A stretch of 64,000 nucleotides of DNA from Roseovarius aestuarii (GCF_019966515.1 NZ_JAIMIB010000013.1:78308-142307), one strand, 5' to 3'. Positions 46,359 through 56,129 are shown, counted from the first letter of the stretch. The notes: generated from the letters alone by a model not told the origin. Made by a program: numbers and translations.

Positions 46359-47141
46359 TTAAAATTTCGGTTTGCGGCGCGCCATGTTGGCAGCAATCAC
46401 TTCCATCTGGTGAGGCGTGCCAAAGAGGCCGGCCTGTTCGCGGCTTTCAGCCAACAGGATCATATCTTCATCCGCGCCGCTCTCTGACACTGCGATCAAG
46501 CGTTTCGCCGCGCGGATGGCTGACGGGCTTTTGCCGGCAATCTCCTGCGCCATTTCCAGCGCCGCTGCCTGCGGATCGTCGGATAGCTCTGTCACCAGGC
46601 CCCAATCGCGCGCCTGATCCGCGGCGACCGGTTGGGCAGAATAGACCATGCGCCGGATCACGTCGCTGCGCACAAGGCGTGGCAACAGGACCATCCCGCC
46701 CATATCGGGAATGAGGCCCCATTTCATCTCCATGATCGCCAGCTTGGCGTCTGGCGCCGCGATGCGGATATCTGCCCCAAGCGCCAGTTGAAGCCCGGCC
46801 CCATAGACCGCCCCGTGCAACGCCGCGATAACCGGCACCGGAAGGCGGCGCCAGACCATCGCCACCTCCTGAAAGATATTGGTATTGCCGTGGGTACGCG
46901 GCATCACCAGCGCCTCGGGATCGCCGGCTGCGAAGTTGGCGAAGCTCATGACATCGAGACCCGCGCAGAATGATTTCCCTTCTCCCGACAGCACCACGGC
47001 GCGGATGTCAGACTCCATCAGGCTCTGACCGGCCCTGACAATGGCCTCGGCCATCTGCGGATCGACGGCGTTCATCTTGTCGGGGCGGGTCAGGGTAACC
47101 CGGGCAATGTGGTCGGTGATATCGACGGAAACACGGCTCAT
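46359..47141 (-). CDS. Enoyl-CoA hydratase/isomerase (crotonase) family protein
   Basis: 260 residues. Crotonase landmarks are present: VTLTRPDKMNAVDPQMAEAI, the oxyanion-hole segment GEGKSFCAGLDVMSFANFA, and PVIAALHGAVYGAGLQLALGADIRIAAPDAKLAIMEMKWGLIPDMGG. The usual second catalytic glutamate region is replaced by MEMKWGLIPDMGG, as in many CaiD- or menB-unrelated members, so the exact reaction is unclear. GGAG lies before the ATG at 47141; the longer frame adds eight residues. Confidence 0.88.
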   Translation of the reverse strand: MSRVSVDITDHIARVTLTRPDKMNAVDPQMAEAIVRAGQSLMESDIRAVVLSGEGKSFCAGLDVMSFANFAAGDPEALVMPRTHGNTNIFQEVAMVWRRLPVPVIAALHGAVYGAGLQLALGADIRIAAPDAKLAIMEMKWGLIPDMGGMVLLPRLVRSDVIRRMVYSAQPVAADQARDWGLVTELSDDPQAAALEMAQEIAGKSPSAIRAAKRLIAVSESGADEDMILLAESREQAGLFGTPHQMEVIAANMARRKPKF

Positions 47142-47200
47142 GGCACTCTCCTTTGCTGGCGCCATGAAAGCCTAAATACCGAGGGCCCGCTAGAGGAACG

Positions 47201-47365
47201 TCAGGGCACCACGCGTTCGATCGCGCGCATCATACCCAGCGATTTGTCATAGACTAGTGTCAGAATCCTGCGACCGCCGCTACGGGTTGCGATGGTAGGA
47301 AGGACGCGGGTTGCGCCTGCGGCCACGCTTGCGGCGATAAAGCCTCGCCGGGTGAGTTTGGGCAT
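47201..47365 (-). CDS. Small Tat-leader protein of unknown function
   Basis: A 54-residue frame starting MPKLTRRGFIAASVAAGATRVLP, a near-perfect twin-arginine signal. Only about 30 residues follow (ending MRAIERVVP), too few for a folded domain. It may be a free-standing leader or a tiny exported protein. It lies just upstream of the crotonase gene on the same strand. No family is recognised. Confidence 0.45.
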   Translation of the reverse strand: MPKLTRRGFIAASVAAGATRVLPTIATRSGGRRILTLVYDKSLGMMRAIERVVP

Positions 47366-47447
47366 GTACGCCCTCCTTGGTTTCGGCATGTATCGCTGCA
47401 CTTAACCACATCTGCCTTATTTTCAAGGTCTTGCGCGGCGCGGCCCG

Positions 47448-48599
47448 ATGGCGTTATCTGCAGAAATGACGGGACCGCGCTACACAAAACTTGTCCAAAC
47501 CCTGTCTGCCTCGGTGCCCTTTGTTGGTCCGGAAGAGCAGGAACGCAGCCGTGGTGCGCCGTTTCTGGCACGACTTGGGGCGAATGAGAATGTCTTTGGC
47601 CCCTCGCCCAAGGCCATTGCCGCCATGCAGAGCGAGGCTGGTGATATTTGGAAATATGGCGATCCGACAAGCCATGACCTGCGCCACGCATTGGCCGCGC
47701 ACCTGGGTGTCGGGATTGAAAATATTGTTGTGGGTGAGGGTATTGACGCGCTTCTGGGCTACCTGGTGCGCCTGCTGGTCGAGCCCGGTGATATGGTCGT
47801 CACCTCGGAAGGCGCCTACCCGACCTTTAATTACCATGTCGCGGGATTTGGCGGTACGCTGCACAAGGTGCCCTATGCGGCGGATCGCGAAGACTTGGAG
47901 GCGCTATGCGCCAAAGCTGCACAGGTGAGGGCAAAGCTGGTCTATCTGGCAAATCCCGACAACCCGATGGGAACATGGCATCAGGGGTCAAAAGTTGCCG
48001 AAATGCTTGATCGGCTACCCAAGGGATGCCTGCTGCTGCTAGACGAAGCCTATATCGAATTTGCGCCTGATGGAACCGCGCCGGAGATCAACGTGGAAGA
48101 TCCACGCGTGATCAGAATGCGCACATTTTCAAAAGCTTACGGCATGGCCGGGGCGCGCGTGGGCTATGCGTTCGGCGCGGCGGAGCTGATTGCCAGTTTC
48201 GATAAGATCCGCAATCATTTCGGCATGAACCGTGCCGCGCAGGCGGGTGCGCTGGCCGCGCTGCAAGATCATGACTGGCTCGCCCAAACGCAGGAAAATG
48301 TCGCCATAGCCCGGCAGCAGATTACCCGCATCGCCCATGAGAACGGTTTGCATGCCCTGCCGTCGGCCACGAATTTCGTCGCGGTGGATTGCGGACATGA
48401 CGGGGATTTCGCGCGTCAGGTCCTGCATGCACTGGTCGACAAGGGTGTCTTTGTACGCATGCCCTTCGTCGCCCCGCAAGATCGCTGCATCCGTGTCAGT
48501 TGTGGCCGACCCGAAGACCTATCGGTTGTGGCACAGCACCTGCCTGCGTCGCTGACCGATGCCCGCCGCCAGCAAACGGCTCGCGGAAAATTAACCTGA
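47448..48599 (+). CDS. Class I/II aminotransferase, HisC-like
   Basis: 383 residues. ARLGANENVFGPSPKAI, DPTSHDLRHALAAHLGV, VYLANPDNPMGTW, LLLDEAYIEFA and the PLP lysine region MRTFSKAYGMAGARVGYAFG follow the histidinol-phosphate/aromatic aminotransferase layout. HisC proper usually keeps NPNNPTG; the NPDNPMG form is common in paralogues, so histidine biosynthesis is not assured. No his gene is nearby. An ATG at 47466 is an alternative start. Confidence 0.8.
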   Translation: MALSAEMTGPRYTKLVQTLSASVPFVGPEEQERSRGAPFLARLGANENVFGPSPKAIAAMQSEAGDIWKYGDPTSHDLRHALAAHLGVGIENIVVGEGIDALLGYLVRLLVEPGDMVVTSEGAYPTFNYHVAGFGGTLHKVPYAADREDLEALCAKAAQVRAKLVYLANPDNPMGTWHQGSKVAEMLDRLPKGCLLLLDEAYIEFAPDGTAPEINVEDPRVIRMRTFSKAYGMAGARVGYAFGAAELIASFDKIRNHFGMNRAAQAGALAALQDHDWLAQTQENVAIARQQITRIAHENGLHALPSATNFVAVDCGHDGDFARQVLHALVDKGVFVRMPFVAPQDRCIRVSCGRPEDLSVVAQHLPASLTDARRQQTARGKLT

Positions 48600-48629
48600 C
48601 AGTTGCCTTTTCTGCGCTACACTCAGCGC

Positions 48630-48806
48630 ATGAGACGTGGAAACCTGCCCGCCGCCCCAAACTACACCAACGCCGCTCTGGTGATGGGCTTGGTCAATTT
48701 ATTGTGGATCTTCATGGTGCTGTGGGCCGCATTTGGCTTGCCGATCGTTCTCATCGTCGGTTTTCTGTTAGACAAAATGATTACGCGGCTGGACCAAAAC
48801 GGCTGA
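48630..48806 (+). CDS. Small membrane protein
   Basis: 58 residues starting MRRGNLPAAPNYTNAALVMG, then one long or two short hydrophobic segments (LVNLLWIFMVLWAAFGLPIVLIVGFLL) and a short charged tail. It lies 30 bp behind the aminotransferase gene and may be cotranscribed. No known function; the composition and position look like a real gene. Confidence 0.55.
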   Translation: MRRGNLPAAPNYTNAALVMGLVNLLWIFMVLWAAFGLPIVLIVGFLLDKMITRLDQNG

Positions 48807-48993
48807 TTTTGCAAACCAGTATCGACGCATCGACAACCAAGGTCCGTTGCGTTGACGTCGCCCAAGGCACGTAAGGAAAACGACCGCCAGTCAACGGAGG
48901 CAATCCCTGCGTTGCGGCTTGTGTTATACGAGCCCCTTGCCTAAATGGAAACGGCACGGGTCAAGGCGACCCAAGACGGAGCACGCAGACCTT

Positions 48994-49677
48994 ATGAAGC
49001 TTTTCAAACGCATTGCCGATTGGGAACGTCGGCTGCGTGCCCACTACAACACCGATCTGTCGTCGCCTGAAAACCGCCGCCGGGCGCATATCTACAATCT
49101 GTGGTTCGATCACGCGGTTCTGCGCAAAGTCTGGACCAATTTTTTCCCCGTGGCCCCAGGAGTTTATCGCTCAAATCAACCCACCCACAAGCGCTTCGTC
49201 AAACTCAAGAAAATGGGCATACGCTCAATCCTGAACCTGCGGGGTGCGGCCGGTGCAGCGCATTACCTTGTGGAAGAAGAAAGCTGTCGGGAGCTGGGCC
49301 TGAAACTGGTGAACTGCACGCTTCACGCCCGCTATGCCGCCCCGCGTAAGGATATTCTTGGGGTGATCGACGCGTTTCGCACGATCGAAAAACCCTTTGT
49401 AATGCATTGTAAATCGGGCGCGGATCGGGCCGGGTTTGCCAGCGTTCTGTATCTTCACGTGATAGAGGGGCGTCCGTTGAGCGAAGCGCGCAAGATGCTG
49501 AGCTTCAAGTACCTCCATCTCAGCTGGTCTCGTACCGGCATTCTGGGCTTTATCTTTGACATGTATGAGGCACGAAATGCGCGTGACCCCATCGAATTCG
49601 AAGAATGGGTTGCCACCGAATATGACAGCACTGACGCACAGGCGCAGTTCGACGCCACCCATAAGCCCAAATTCTAA
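48994..49677 (+). CDS. Dual-specificity/tyrosine phosphatase-like protein
   Basis: 227 residues. The Cys-phosphatase loop is MHCKSGADRAGFAS (CX5R), preceded by APGVYRSNQPTHKRFVKLKKMGIRSILNLRG, the typical N-terminal part of bacterial PTP/DSP-like enzymes. It dephosphorylates a protein or small molecule in the cytoplasm. The start at MKLFKRIADWERR is preferred; the 25 residues upstream in the longer frame have no such character. Its stop overlaps that of the convergent glycosyltransferase gene by 4 bp. Confidence 0.82.
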   Translation: MKLFKRIADWERRLRAHYNTDLSSPENRRRAHIYNLWFDHAVLRKVWTNFFPVAPGVYRSNQPTHKRFVKLKKMGIRSILNLRGAAGAAHYLVEEESCRELGLKLVNCTLHARYAAPRKDILGVIDAFRTIEKPFVMHCKSGADRAGFASVLYLHVIEGRPLSEARKMLSFKYLHLSWSRTGILGFIFDMYEARNARDPIEFEEWVATEYDSTDAQAQFDATHKPKF

Positions 49678-50345
49678 TACCGCCGCGCCAGACGCGCCGG
49701 ATCGGCCCCCCCCAAATAACGCAGGAGCAGCGACAGGTTACGCCCCCCACGCCGGAGCCATCCGTCGCGCTGATACCGCGCGGCACTGGTGGTCACGCTG
49801 AGGGGTAACATGTGTAACCGCCCCTTTAGGGCGCTGGCCAGTGCGACATCCTCCATCAGTGGCATATCGCGATAGCCGCCGATGGCGTCGTAATCGGCAC
49901 GTGACACCAGCAACCCCTGATCGCCATAGGGCAACCCAAAAGCCCGCGATCGCAAATTGGCCCAACCTGCAACAAGCGAGGGCGAGACACCTCTGATGTC
50001 GAATTTCAGCCGGAAATAGGCTGGCGATCCTAACTCGATCTGCTTTGCTATACACTCCGCCCATCCCGCAGGCAGTTGTGTATCCGCATGAAGGAACAAG
50101 AGCCACGCACCCTTCGCCGCCTCTGCCCCGCGCCGAAGCTGCCCGCCGCGGGATGGCGCACCCTCGATCACCCTTGCCCCCGCCTCACAGGCGATCTTAA
50201 GTGTCGCGTCAGTCGACCCGCCGTCCGATATTACCAGTTCGCGGATCAGCCCGGCCTCGACCCCTTCCATCAGCGAAGCAAGAGCCGTGGGCAACGCATC
50301 GGCGGCGTTCAGCGTCGGGATAACCACTGACAATTTCGCGCGCAT
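49674..50345 (-). CDS. Family 2 glycosyltransferase (TIGR04283 type)
   Basis: 223 residues. LSVVIPTLNAADALPTALASL and LVISDGGSTDATLKIACEAGARVIEGAPSRGGQLRRGAEAAKGAWLLFLHADTQLP give the GT-A fold with its DXD-like HADT. YFRLKFDIRG and FGLPYGDQGLLVSR are typical of the TIGR04283 branch, often near arsenosugar genes; none is seen here. The acceptor is unknown. Confidence 0.85.
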   Translation of the reverse strand: MRAKLSVVIPTLNAADALPTALASLMEGVEAGLIRELVISDGGSTDATLKIACEAGARVIEGAPSRGGQLRRGAEAAKGAWLLFLHADTQLPAGWAECIAKQIELGSPAYFRLKFDIRGVSPSLVAGWANLRSRAFGLPYGDQGLLVSRADYDAIGGYRDMPLMEDVALASALKGRLHMLPLSVTTSAARYQRDGWLRRGGRNLSLLLRYLGGADPARLARRY

Positions 50346-50411
50346 TTCCGACCCCTGTTGCGGTTGCTGCTTGGACCTATATTACAAAGACAGCCAATCT
50401 GGGACAGGACA

Positions 50412-51140
50412 ATGATGCGCGCGATCCATGAAATCACCGGCAATGATGCGAAAAGCTTTTTACAGGGCCTGATCACCAACGATATTACCCGTCTGGATCA
50501 AGGACTGGTTTATGCCGCCATCCTGACACCGCAGGGCAAATACCTGGCGGATTTCTTTCTACTCAGCCACGGCGACGGCATCCTGCTGGACGTCGATACC
50601 ACGATTGCGCCCAGCCTGATCCAGCGGCTGAACATGTACAAGTTGCGCGCCGATGTAATGATTGCGGAATCAGGTCTGAAGGTCATGCGTGGCACGGGGC
50701 CAGCGCCAGAAGGTGCCCTGCCCGACCCACGACACCCCGCTCTGGGGTGGAGGCTTTATGGCGATGCCGCGGGTGACGATGGCAGCGATTTCGACGCCAT
50801 TCGCGTGACCCATTGCATCCCCGAAACCGGGATCGAGCTGACGCCCGACACCTTCATCCTCGAAGCCGGATTTGAGCGCCTGAATGGGGTGGATTTTCGA
50901 AAGGGCTGCTATGTCGGGCAGGAAGTCACGGCACGAATGAAACACAAGACCGAACTGCGCAAAGGCCTGGCGACGGTTCGGATCAACGGATCGGCCCCGG
51001 TCGGCACAGCCATCACCGCCAATGGCAAACCCGCAGGCACTCTTTTCACCCAATCCGGGGATCGCGCCATCGCCTATCTGCGGTTTGATCGCGCCACGGG
51101 CCAGATGCAGGCAGGCGACGCGACAATAACCAAAGAGTGA
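50412..51140 (+). CDS. ygfZ: Folate-binding protein YgfZ, iron-sulfur cluster assembly
   Basis: 242 residues. The family signature K-G-C-Y-V-G-Q-E is present in DFRKGCYVGQEVTARMKHKTELRK. The GcvT-like N-terminus reads AIHEITGNDAKSFLQGLITNDI. YgfZ uses tetrahydrofolate and its conserved cysteine to help maintain certain Fe-S enzymes such as MiaB. Two adjacent ATGs (50412 and 50415) are possible starts. Confidence 0.9.
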   Translation: MMRAIHEITGNDAKSFLQGLITNDITRLDQGLVYAAILTPQGKYLADFFLLSHGDGILLDVDTTIAPSLIQRLNMYKLRADVMIAESGLKVMRGTGPAPEGALPDPRHPALGWRLYGDAAGDDGSDFDAIRVTHCIPETGIELTPDTFILEAGFERLNGVDFRKGCYVGQEVTARMKHKTELRKGLATVRINGSAPVGTAITANGKPAGTLFTQSGDRAIAYLRFDRATGQMQAGDATITKE

Positions 51141-51186
51141 GAAGGAATACCGCCCAGCCCGTCACCGAGCCCAAAATACTCAAACG

Positions 51187-51750
51187 TCACGCGCGTTCGG
51201 AATATTCCATCGTTTCGGTATTGACCACGATCGCCTCGTCCGATCCCACAAAGGGCGGCACCATGACTTTGACCCCGTTATCGAGGATCGCGGGCTTGAA
51301 GCTATTGGCCGCTGTCTGGCCCTTTACCACCGGCTCAGTCTCGACCACCATGCAGGTCACTTTCTGCGGCAAGGTCGCGTTCAGGGCTTCTGATTCGTAA
51401 AATTCTACCGTGATCGTCATACCGTCTTGCAGGAATGGGCGCCGATCCCCGAGAATATCAGCCGGAAGTTGTATTTGTTCATAGGTCTCGGCATCCATGA
51501 AATGCAGCTGACCATCGTCCTCGTAGAGGAATTGCTGATCCTTTTGTTCCAGCCGCACCCGCTCAACCTTATCGGCGCTGCGAAACCGCTCGTTCAACTT
51601 GGAACCGTTACGCAGATTACGCAGTTCAACCTGCGCAAAAGCGCCGCCTTTTCCGGGCTTTACGTGGTCAACTTTCACCGCCGACCACAGCCCGTCATTA
51701 TGTTCGAGAACATTCCCGGGGCGGATTTCATTTCCGTTGATTTTTGGCAT
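51187..51750 (-). CDS. efp: Elongation factor P
   Basis: 187 residues, the standard length. [46 protein letters not shown] includes the loop lysine (PGKGG, about K34) that is beta-lysylated by EpmA in many bacteria. Three beta-barrel domains follow. EF-P relieves ribosome stalling at proline stretches. The start at MPKING matches the family; the longer open frame is upstream sequence. Confidence 0.95.
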   Translation of the reverse strand: MPKINGNEIRPGNVLEHNDGLWSAVKVDHVKPGKGGAFAQVELRNLRNGSKLNERFRSADKVERVRLEQKDQQFLYEDDGQLHFMDAETYEQIQLPADILGDRRPFLQDGMTITVEFYESEALNATLPQKVTCMVVETEPVVKGQTAANSFKPAILDNGVKVMVPPFVGSDEAIVVNTETMEYSERA

Positions 51751-51966
51751 TTGGCAAAACCTTGTCGAAAGGTTGATCGAAGTTTGGCATACCCTATATC
51801 TGGGGACATGACAGGGCGCAAGACGACGATATCTCGTGCTGCAAGTGCGAAAGCCATGCGTTAGGCGCATGGAAGCTATGCATTATAGGCCTATCCGAAT
51901 CAGATAAACATCGTCATAAAGGGCGCCACGCCGAAATTACAAGAGCAAAGAAAACAAGGACGAACC

Positions 51967-52287
51967 ATGAAGGATTTCGTTGACGGCACAGCCTTCAAAA
52001 GTGAGCAGGGCAATCGTGCACGTAAACTCTTCGCAGCCGTGGTACTGGCTGCGCTGGACGACGCCATTTCTGACGACAAGAAATATGGCAATGGTCCAGA
52101 ACAGATCGCCCGCTGGGCGCGCTCGCGCGATGGTCGCGAGGTGCTGACCTGCGCCGGGATCGACCCGAACGAACGTGTCGTTTCGGGGCTTATGGAATTT
52201 GTGTCAAAAGGGGTGCGGACATCCGTGGCCCTCTCACGCGAGGAAAGTGAACGCCGCAATGCGGCCGCTCAGGCCGAAGCTGCCTGA
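51967..52287 (+). CDS. DUF6280 family protein
   Basis: 106 residues: MKDFVDGTAFKSEQGNRARKLFAAVVLAALDDAISDDKKYGNG, then RSRDGREVLTCAGIDPNERVVSGL. This matches a short protein that I know from many Rhodobacterales genomes; its function is unknown. It is soluble, helical and has no signal peptide. A good terminator follows, so it is probably monocistronic. Confidence 0.8.
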   Translation: MKDFVDGTAFKSEQGNRARKLFAAVVLAALDDAISDDKKYGNGPEQIARWARSRDGREVLTCAGIDPNERVVSGLMEFVSKGVRTSVALSREESERRNAAAQAEAA

Positions 52288-52312
52288 AAAACAGAAGCCA
52301 GAACGGTTTCCG

Positions 52313-52346
52313 AAAGCCCTGCCTCTCGGCGGGGCTTTTCGTTTTT
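52313..52346 (+). terminator. Rho-independent terminator downstream of DUF6280 gene
   Basis: AAAGCCC-T-GCC (52313 on) pairs with GGC-G-GGGCTTT around a TCTC loop and is followed by TTTTCGTTTTT. It is the clearest intrinsic terminator in the window. Confidence 0.85.
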
Positions 52347-52368
52347 GCGGCACCTGCCCTGACCGCGT

Positions 52369-52779
52369 CTATCCAGGATTGCCATCGAACTTTCGCGTAT
52401 TACGTGTGCTCTCAACCCAGGGCAATGCCGACGCGTACCAGCATTCGAATACTGGCTCTATCTCACGCTTTTGATGCATGGTACCTGCGCGAATATTATA
52501 GAGAGGCGGTGTTTCGCTGTCTTCTGATGAATAGATCGAAGAGCTGCAATTGCCGCAAAACGCCAGTCGGCGACGATTGCCGCTGTCGGCCGTTTTCACA
52601 TAGATACGCGGCGACCCTTTCGTGATCTGAAAGGTCTCGCCCGCCGCCATCGCTATGACGTGATAGGCCGATGCCGATAGGGACTGGCAATCGGTGCAAT
52701 GGCAGATACCGACCTTGTCCGGATCAAGCTCGGCCTCATATGTTATTTCTCCGCAATGACATCCACCCGTGATCTTCAT
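52369..52779 (-). CDS. GFA-family zinc-binding protein 2
   Basis: 136 residues. CHCGEITYEA near the start, GICHCTDCQSLSASAYHV and FCGNCSSSIYS give the Cys pairs of the glutathione-dependent formaldehyde-activating family on a Mss4-like fold. It resembles the protein at 13641-14009 only in motif pattern. Enzymatic function is unproven for the family. It ends just past the terminator of the DUF6280 gene. Confidence 0.85.
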   Translation of the reverse strand: MKITGGCHCGEITYEAELDPDKVGICHCTDCQSLSASAYHVIAMAAGETFQITKGSPRIYVKTADSGNRRRLAFCGNCSSSIYSSEDSETPPLYNIRAGTMHQKREIEPVFECWYASALPWVESTRNTRKFDGNPG

Positions 52780-52801
52780 ACTTCTTCCTCTTTCCCCGTC
52801 A

Positions 52802-53386
52802 TCAGGTACCGCCTAAGGCAAAGACATACGCCCAGATGAACACCGGGCTCAGTTGCATCGCGGCCACCGCACAGATCATGGCACGCGACCGCAGGCTGCC
52901 AAACCGGAAAAACAGCACCACGCATAAACCAAACGAGACCAGCATCTCGATCGGGCCGACAATACCACCATAGTGGCGATTGTCCCAATAGCTCAGCGGG
53001 CTGTGGAACACCCAGTCGCTGAGCGGCCAGAAATGCGCCCGCCCGTCATCATGGTGCAGGGGAAAATCAAAAGCCAGATGCAATAGCCCCGCCGCCGCAA
53101 ACACCATCGCGGCGGGAGCGCGAAACCACCAGGCCAAGACCAGGCCAATGCCCCACAGAATAAACGAGTTATCAATCCTGAAAACCGTCTGCCAGGCATC
53201 GGAAAAATAGAGCGTGTCGAACACATAGTGCGGGCTGAGCCCCATCACGAAAAGCGCAAAACCTGCCATCAGATAAAGCGACAGGTCGGGTGCCAGCGCC
53301 CCTGCCAGCGCGGCAACCGTTCGGCGGCGCTCGTGCGGGCGGGCGAAGGCGGCGGCGGCAAAAATCAAATGCGCAGGTGTATTCAT
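52802..53386 (-). CDS. Membrane protein, LexA-binding/metal-dependent-hydrolase-like (YdjM type)
   Basis: 194 residues. MNTPAHLIFAAAAFARP opens with the N-terminal His typical of YdjM-like membrane-bound hydrolases. LLHLAFDFPLHHDDGRAHFWPLSDW holds clustered His and Asp residues. Four or five hydrophobic segments are evident. The longer open frame upstream lies antisense to cobQ and was rejected. The substrate and role are unknown. Confidence 0.65.
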   Translation of the reverse strand: MNTPAHLIFAAAAFARPHERRRTVAALAGALAPDLSLYLMAGFALFVMGLSPHYVFDTLYFSDAWQTVFRIDNSFILWGIGLVLAWWFRAPAAMVFAAAGLLHLAFDFPLHHDDGRAHFWPLSDWVFHSPLSYWDNRHYGGIVGPIEMLVSFGLCVVLFFRFGSLRSRAMICAVAAMQLSPVFIWAYVFALGGT

Positions 53387-53443
53387 GACTTCCCCTTCGC
53401 ACAGCTCGCGCGTATCACCCCGATATAAAGGACGAGGCAGACC

Positions 53444-54898
53444 ATGACAAAAGCTATCATGATCCAGGGGGCGGGCTCGAATGTGGGCAAGTCGATGATC
53501 GTGGCTGGCCTGGCGCGGGCTTTTGTCAATCGCGGCCTGTCGGTGGCGCCATTCAAGCCACAGAACATGTCCAACAACGCTGCGGTAACACCAAACGGAG
53601 GCGAGATTGGGCGGGCGCAGGCGCTTCAGGCGCTGGCAGCCCGGCGCGAACCTCATACCGATATGAACCCCGTGCTGCTGAAACCCGAGACCGAGACCGG
53701 GGCACAGATCGTCGTGCACGGACAGCGCTGCGCCACACTCAGGGCTGCGGACTATGGCAAGCAAAAAGCCAAACTGATGCCGGCGGTGCTGGACAGTTTT
53801 CACCGCCTTTGCGCCGAAGTTGATCTGGTCCTGATCGAAGGCGCTGGCAGCCCGGCCGAGATTAATCTGCGATCAGGTGATATCGCCAATATGGGCTTTG
53901 CCGAAGCCGCAGGCGTCCCTGTGGTGTTGGTGGGTGACATTGACCGCGGCGGCGTCATTGCCCAGATCGTAGGGACGCAGGCTATCCTGCCGATGGCAGA
54001 TGAGAGGCGTATTAAAGCCTTTTCCATCAACAAGTTTCGCGGTGATCCTGATCTTTTTAATGAAGGCCTTAAAGAAATCATTACCCGGACTGGTTGGCCG
54101 CCGCTTGGCGTCATACCGTGGTTCGACGAGGCCTGGCGGCTTCCGGCGGAAGATGTGCTTGATATCTCCTCAACCAGAGGCGGCAGCTTCAAGATCGCGG
54201 TACCTAGGCTGGCCCGCATTGCCAATTTCGACGACCTCGATCCGCTCTCTTCCGAACCGGATGTGAGTGTTGAGATTATCCAGCCCGGGCAACCCCTGCC
54301 CGGTGATGCCCATCTGGTGCTGATCCCGGGCAGCAAATCCACCATTGCCGATCTGGTGGATTTCCGCGCCAATGGCTGGGATATCGACCTTACGGCCCAT
54401 ATCCGGCGTGGCGGACATGTGCTGGGCCTGTGTGGCGGGTATCAGATGCTGGGCCACAAGATTGCCGATCCTGACGGAATCGAAGGCACCCAGACTGAGA
54501 TAGAGGGATTAGGTCATCTGGATATCGTGACGGTCATGAAGCCGCAAAAGCGACTATCACTGACCCAGGCCACCTACACGGCTACTGGCGATGGGGTGGA
54601 AGGCTATGAAATACATCTGGGCGAAACCAGCGGTCCCGATTGCGCGCGCGCGTGGCTGTCGGTTGCGGATCGGCCCGAAGGTGCCGCCAGCGCTGATGGC
54701 CACATTCGCGGGTGTTACCTCCACGGTCTCTTCACCGCCGATGCGTTTCGCGCTGCGTTTCTTGCTGAAATGGGGGCCAGCTCGCGACTGACTTATGCGT
54801 CGGATGTAGATGGCACACTGGATGCGCTGGCGCATCATCTAGAGAAACACATGGATCTGGATAAATTGCTGCAACTTGCAGCCCCGCCATCGGCCTAG
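53444..54898 (+). CDS. cobQ: Cobyric acid synthase
   Basis: 484 residues. CobQ amidates adenosyl-cobyrinic acid a,c-diamide at four positions with glutamine and ATP in cobalamin synthesis. The N-terminal ATP-grasping part has [23 protein letters not shown], and [13 protein letters not shown]. The glutaminase part has [13 protein letters not shown] with the nucleophilic Cys and a later [13 protein letters not shown]. Length is standard. No other cob gene is in the window. GAC-rich spacing to the start gives AAGGACGAGG as a weak ribosome binding site. Confidence 0.95.
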   Translation: MTKAIMIQGAGSNVGKSMIVAGLARAFVNRGLSVAPFKPQNMSNNAAVTPNGGEIGRAQALQALAARREPHTDMNPVLLKPETETGAQIVVHGQRCATLRAADYGKQKAKLMPAVLDSFHRLCAEVDLVLIEGAGSPAEINLRSGDIANMGFAEAAGVPVVLVGDIDRGGVIAQIVGTQAILPMADERRIKAFSINKFRGDPDLFNEGLKEIITRTGWPPLGVIPWFDEAWRLPAEDVLDISSTRGGSFKIAVPRLARIANFDDLDPLSSEPDVSVEIIQPGQPLPGDAHLVLIPGSKSTIADLVDFRANGWDIDLTAHIRRGGHVLGLCGGYQMLGHKIADPDGIEGTQTEIEGLGHLDIVTVMKPQKRLSLTQATYTATGDGVEGYEIHLGETSGPDCARAWLSVADRPEGAASADGHIRGCYLHGLFTADAFRAAFLAEMGASSRLTYASDVDGTLDALAHHLEKHMDLDKLLQLAAPPSA

Positions 54899-54911
54899 TC
54901 TGGTCGTTTGA

Positions 54912-56129
54912 TCAGTCCAGTTCCCGACTTGCCAGAGCGCGGTGGATTTCGCGACGCACCAGCTTGCGGACGTTTCGGGTAATCCGTTCTCCCAGAGCGC
55001 CCTGTAGCTCCTGCCGCACGATATCGCTTACCATGTCACGCAGCATCTCCTCATCCAGCAAGGCCTCTTCCTTTGCCAGTGCGGCCTCTCCCAACTCTCT
55101 CTCAACCGATGCATTCAAGGCCCCCTGGAGCGCAGCGGTTGCATGTGAGCGGAACTCGAACGGCATGCTTTCAGCATCAAGAAGTAAGGTTTCGTTTGGC
55201 GGCGCGGCGCTCTCATCACCCTCATCGTCGCGCAGTTCCGCATCGACAGCGTCTGAAACTTCCTCTGCCACAGGATTTTCAGGAGCTTCTGTCTCCGATG
55301 AGGCTTCCGCCGCGGTCGCCCCCCCACTCAGCATACCTTCGCTGGGCTCATCCGCCTCCATTTGCTCATCTTGATCGAAAATCGACAGTGGATCATCAAT
55401 CACAGTAGCGTCGTCCGGCGCCTGATCATCTTCGTCCTGCCACGGGACAGGGCCACCAGACACGGCGGCATTTTCGTCCTGCGTTGTTCCGTCAGGATCC
55501 CATTGATCTACGGTTTTCGCAACAATCGCTTCGAATTCTGCTGCCCTGCGCTGCAAGTTGTTCGCGGTATCCTGATCGGGCATTTGATCTTCGAGCTCCG
55601 GGCTTTCAGCTAAGTCGAGCGTCAAATCACCATCCGCATCATCGTCGTCCGATGCATCCGTGGCGCTGACCTCTTCTTCGACATCCGGATCACCATCAAT
55701 ACCTTCCGAGAGGCTGCCTTCAGGCTCTTGCAACGCATCATCGGCACTCGGCTCAGCATCGCTGCTTGCTTCAGCCTGTCCGTCCTCTGGTACGTCCGTT
55801 TCCTTCACAAATGCCAGAAATTCATCACCATGCTCAAGCGCCTGTTCTGCTGCGCTTTCAACCGATGCGCGCTCCGACACCCCGTCATCCGATCGTGAAT
55901 CCTCCGAAATCCCTGAAGTATCTCCTTGTTCTTCTGGGGCTTCCTCTGCGCTCGACGCGCCTTTTCCGACCGCATCATCAATCCTGAGAGACGGTGTCAG
56001 TACCAACTTGTCCGTAGCGTCCGCCCCAGCCTCAGGCACTGCGCGCTCTACTCGGTCAGACGTGGACACCAGCCTGCGAATGGACGAAAGAACATCCTCA
56101 ATTTCCACGTTTGGTACGGGTTTCGACAT
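54912..56129 (-). CDS. Acidic PopZ-like (DUF2497) protein
   Basis: 405 residues. The N-terminal helix PNVEIEDVLSSIRRLVSTSD resembles the EEILASIRRII motif of DUF2497/PopZ. A long disordered middle is dominated by Glu, Asp, Ser and Ala. The C-terminal helices (LDEEMLRDMVSDIVRQELQG and ITRNVRKLVRREIHRAL) match the layout of the PopZ oligomerisation end. PopZ forms polar condensates that hold the chromosome origin through ParB. In many alphaproteobacteria DUF2497 genes sit beside tolC and valS; here tolC and pcm follow upstream. It is longer and more acidic than Caulobacter PopZ. Confidence 0.6.
   Translation of the reverse strand: MSKPVPNVEIEDVLSSIRRLVSTSDRVERAVPEAGADATDKLVLTPSLRIDDAVGKGASSAEEAPEEQGDTSGISEDSRSDDGVSERASVESAAEQALEHGDEFLAFVKETDVPEDGQAEASSDAEPSADDALQEPEGSLSEGIDGDPDVEEEVSATDASDDDDADGDLTLDLAESPELEDQMPDQDTANNLQRRAAEFEAIVAKTVDQWDPDGTTQDENAAVSGGPVPWQDEDDQAPDDATVIDDPLSIFDQDEQMEADEPSEGMLSGGATAAEASSETEAPENPVAEEVSDAVDAELRDDEGDESAAPPNETLLLDAESMPFEFRSHATAALQGALNASVERELGEAALAKEEALLDEEMLRDMVSDIVRQELQGALGERITRNVRKLVRREIHRALASRELD

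Noticed and set aside
52802..53803. 333-residue version of the membrane protein
   Set aside because: The first 139 residues are antisense to cobQ and unlike any family; the true start is at 53386.
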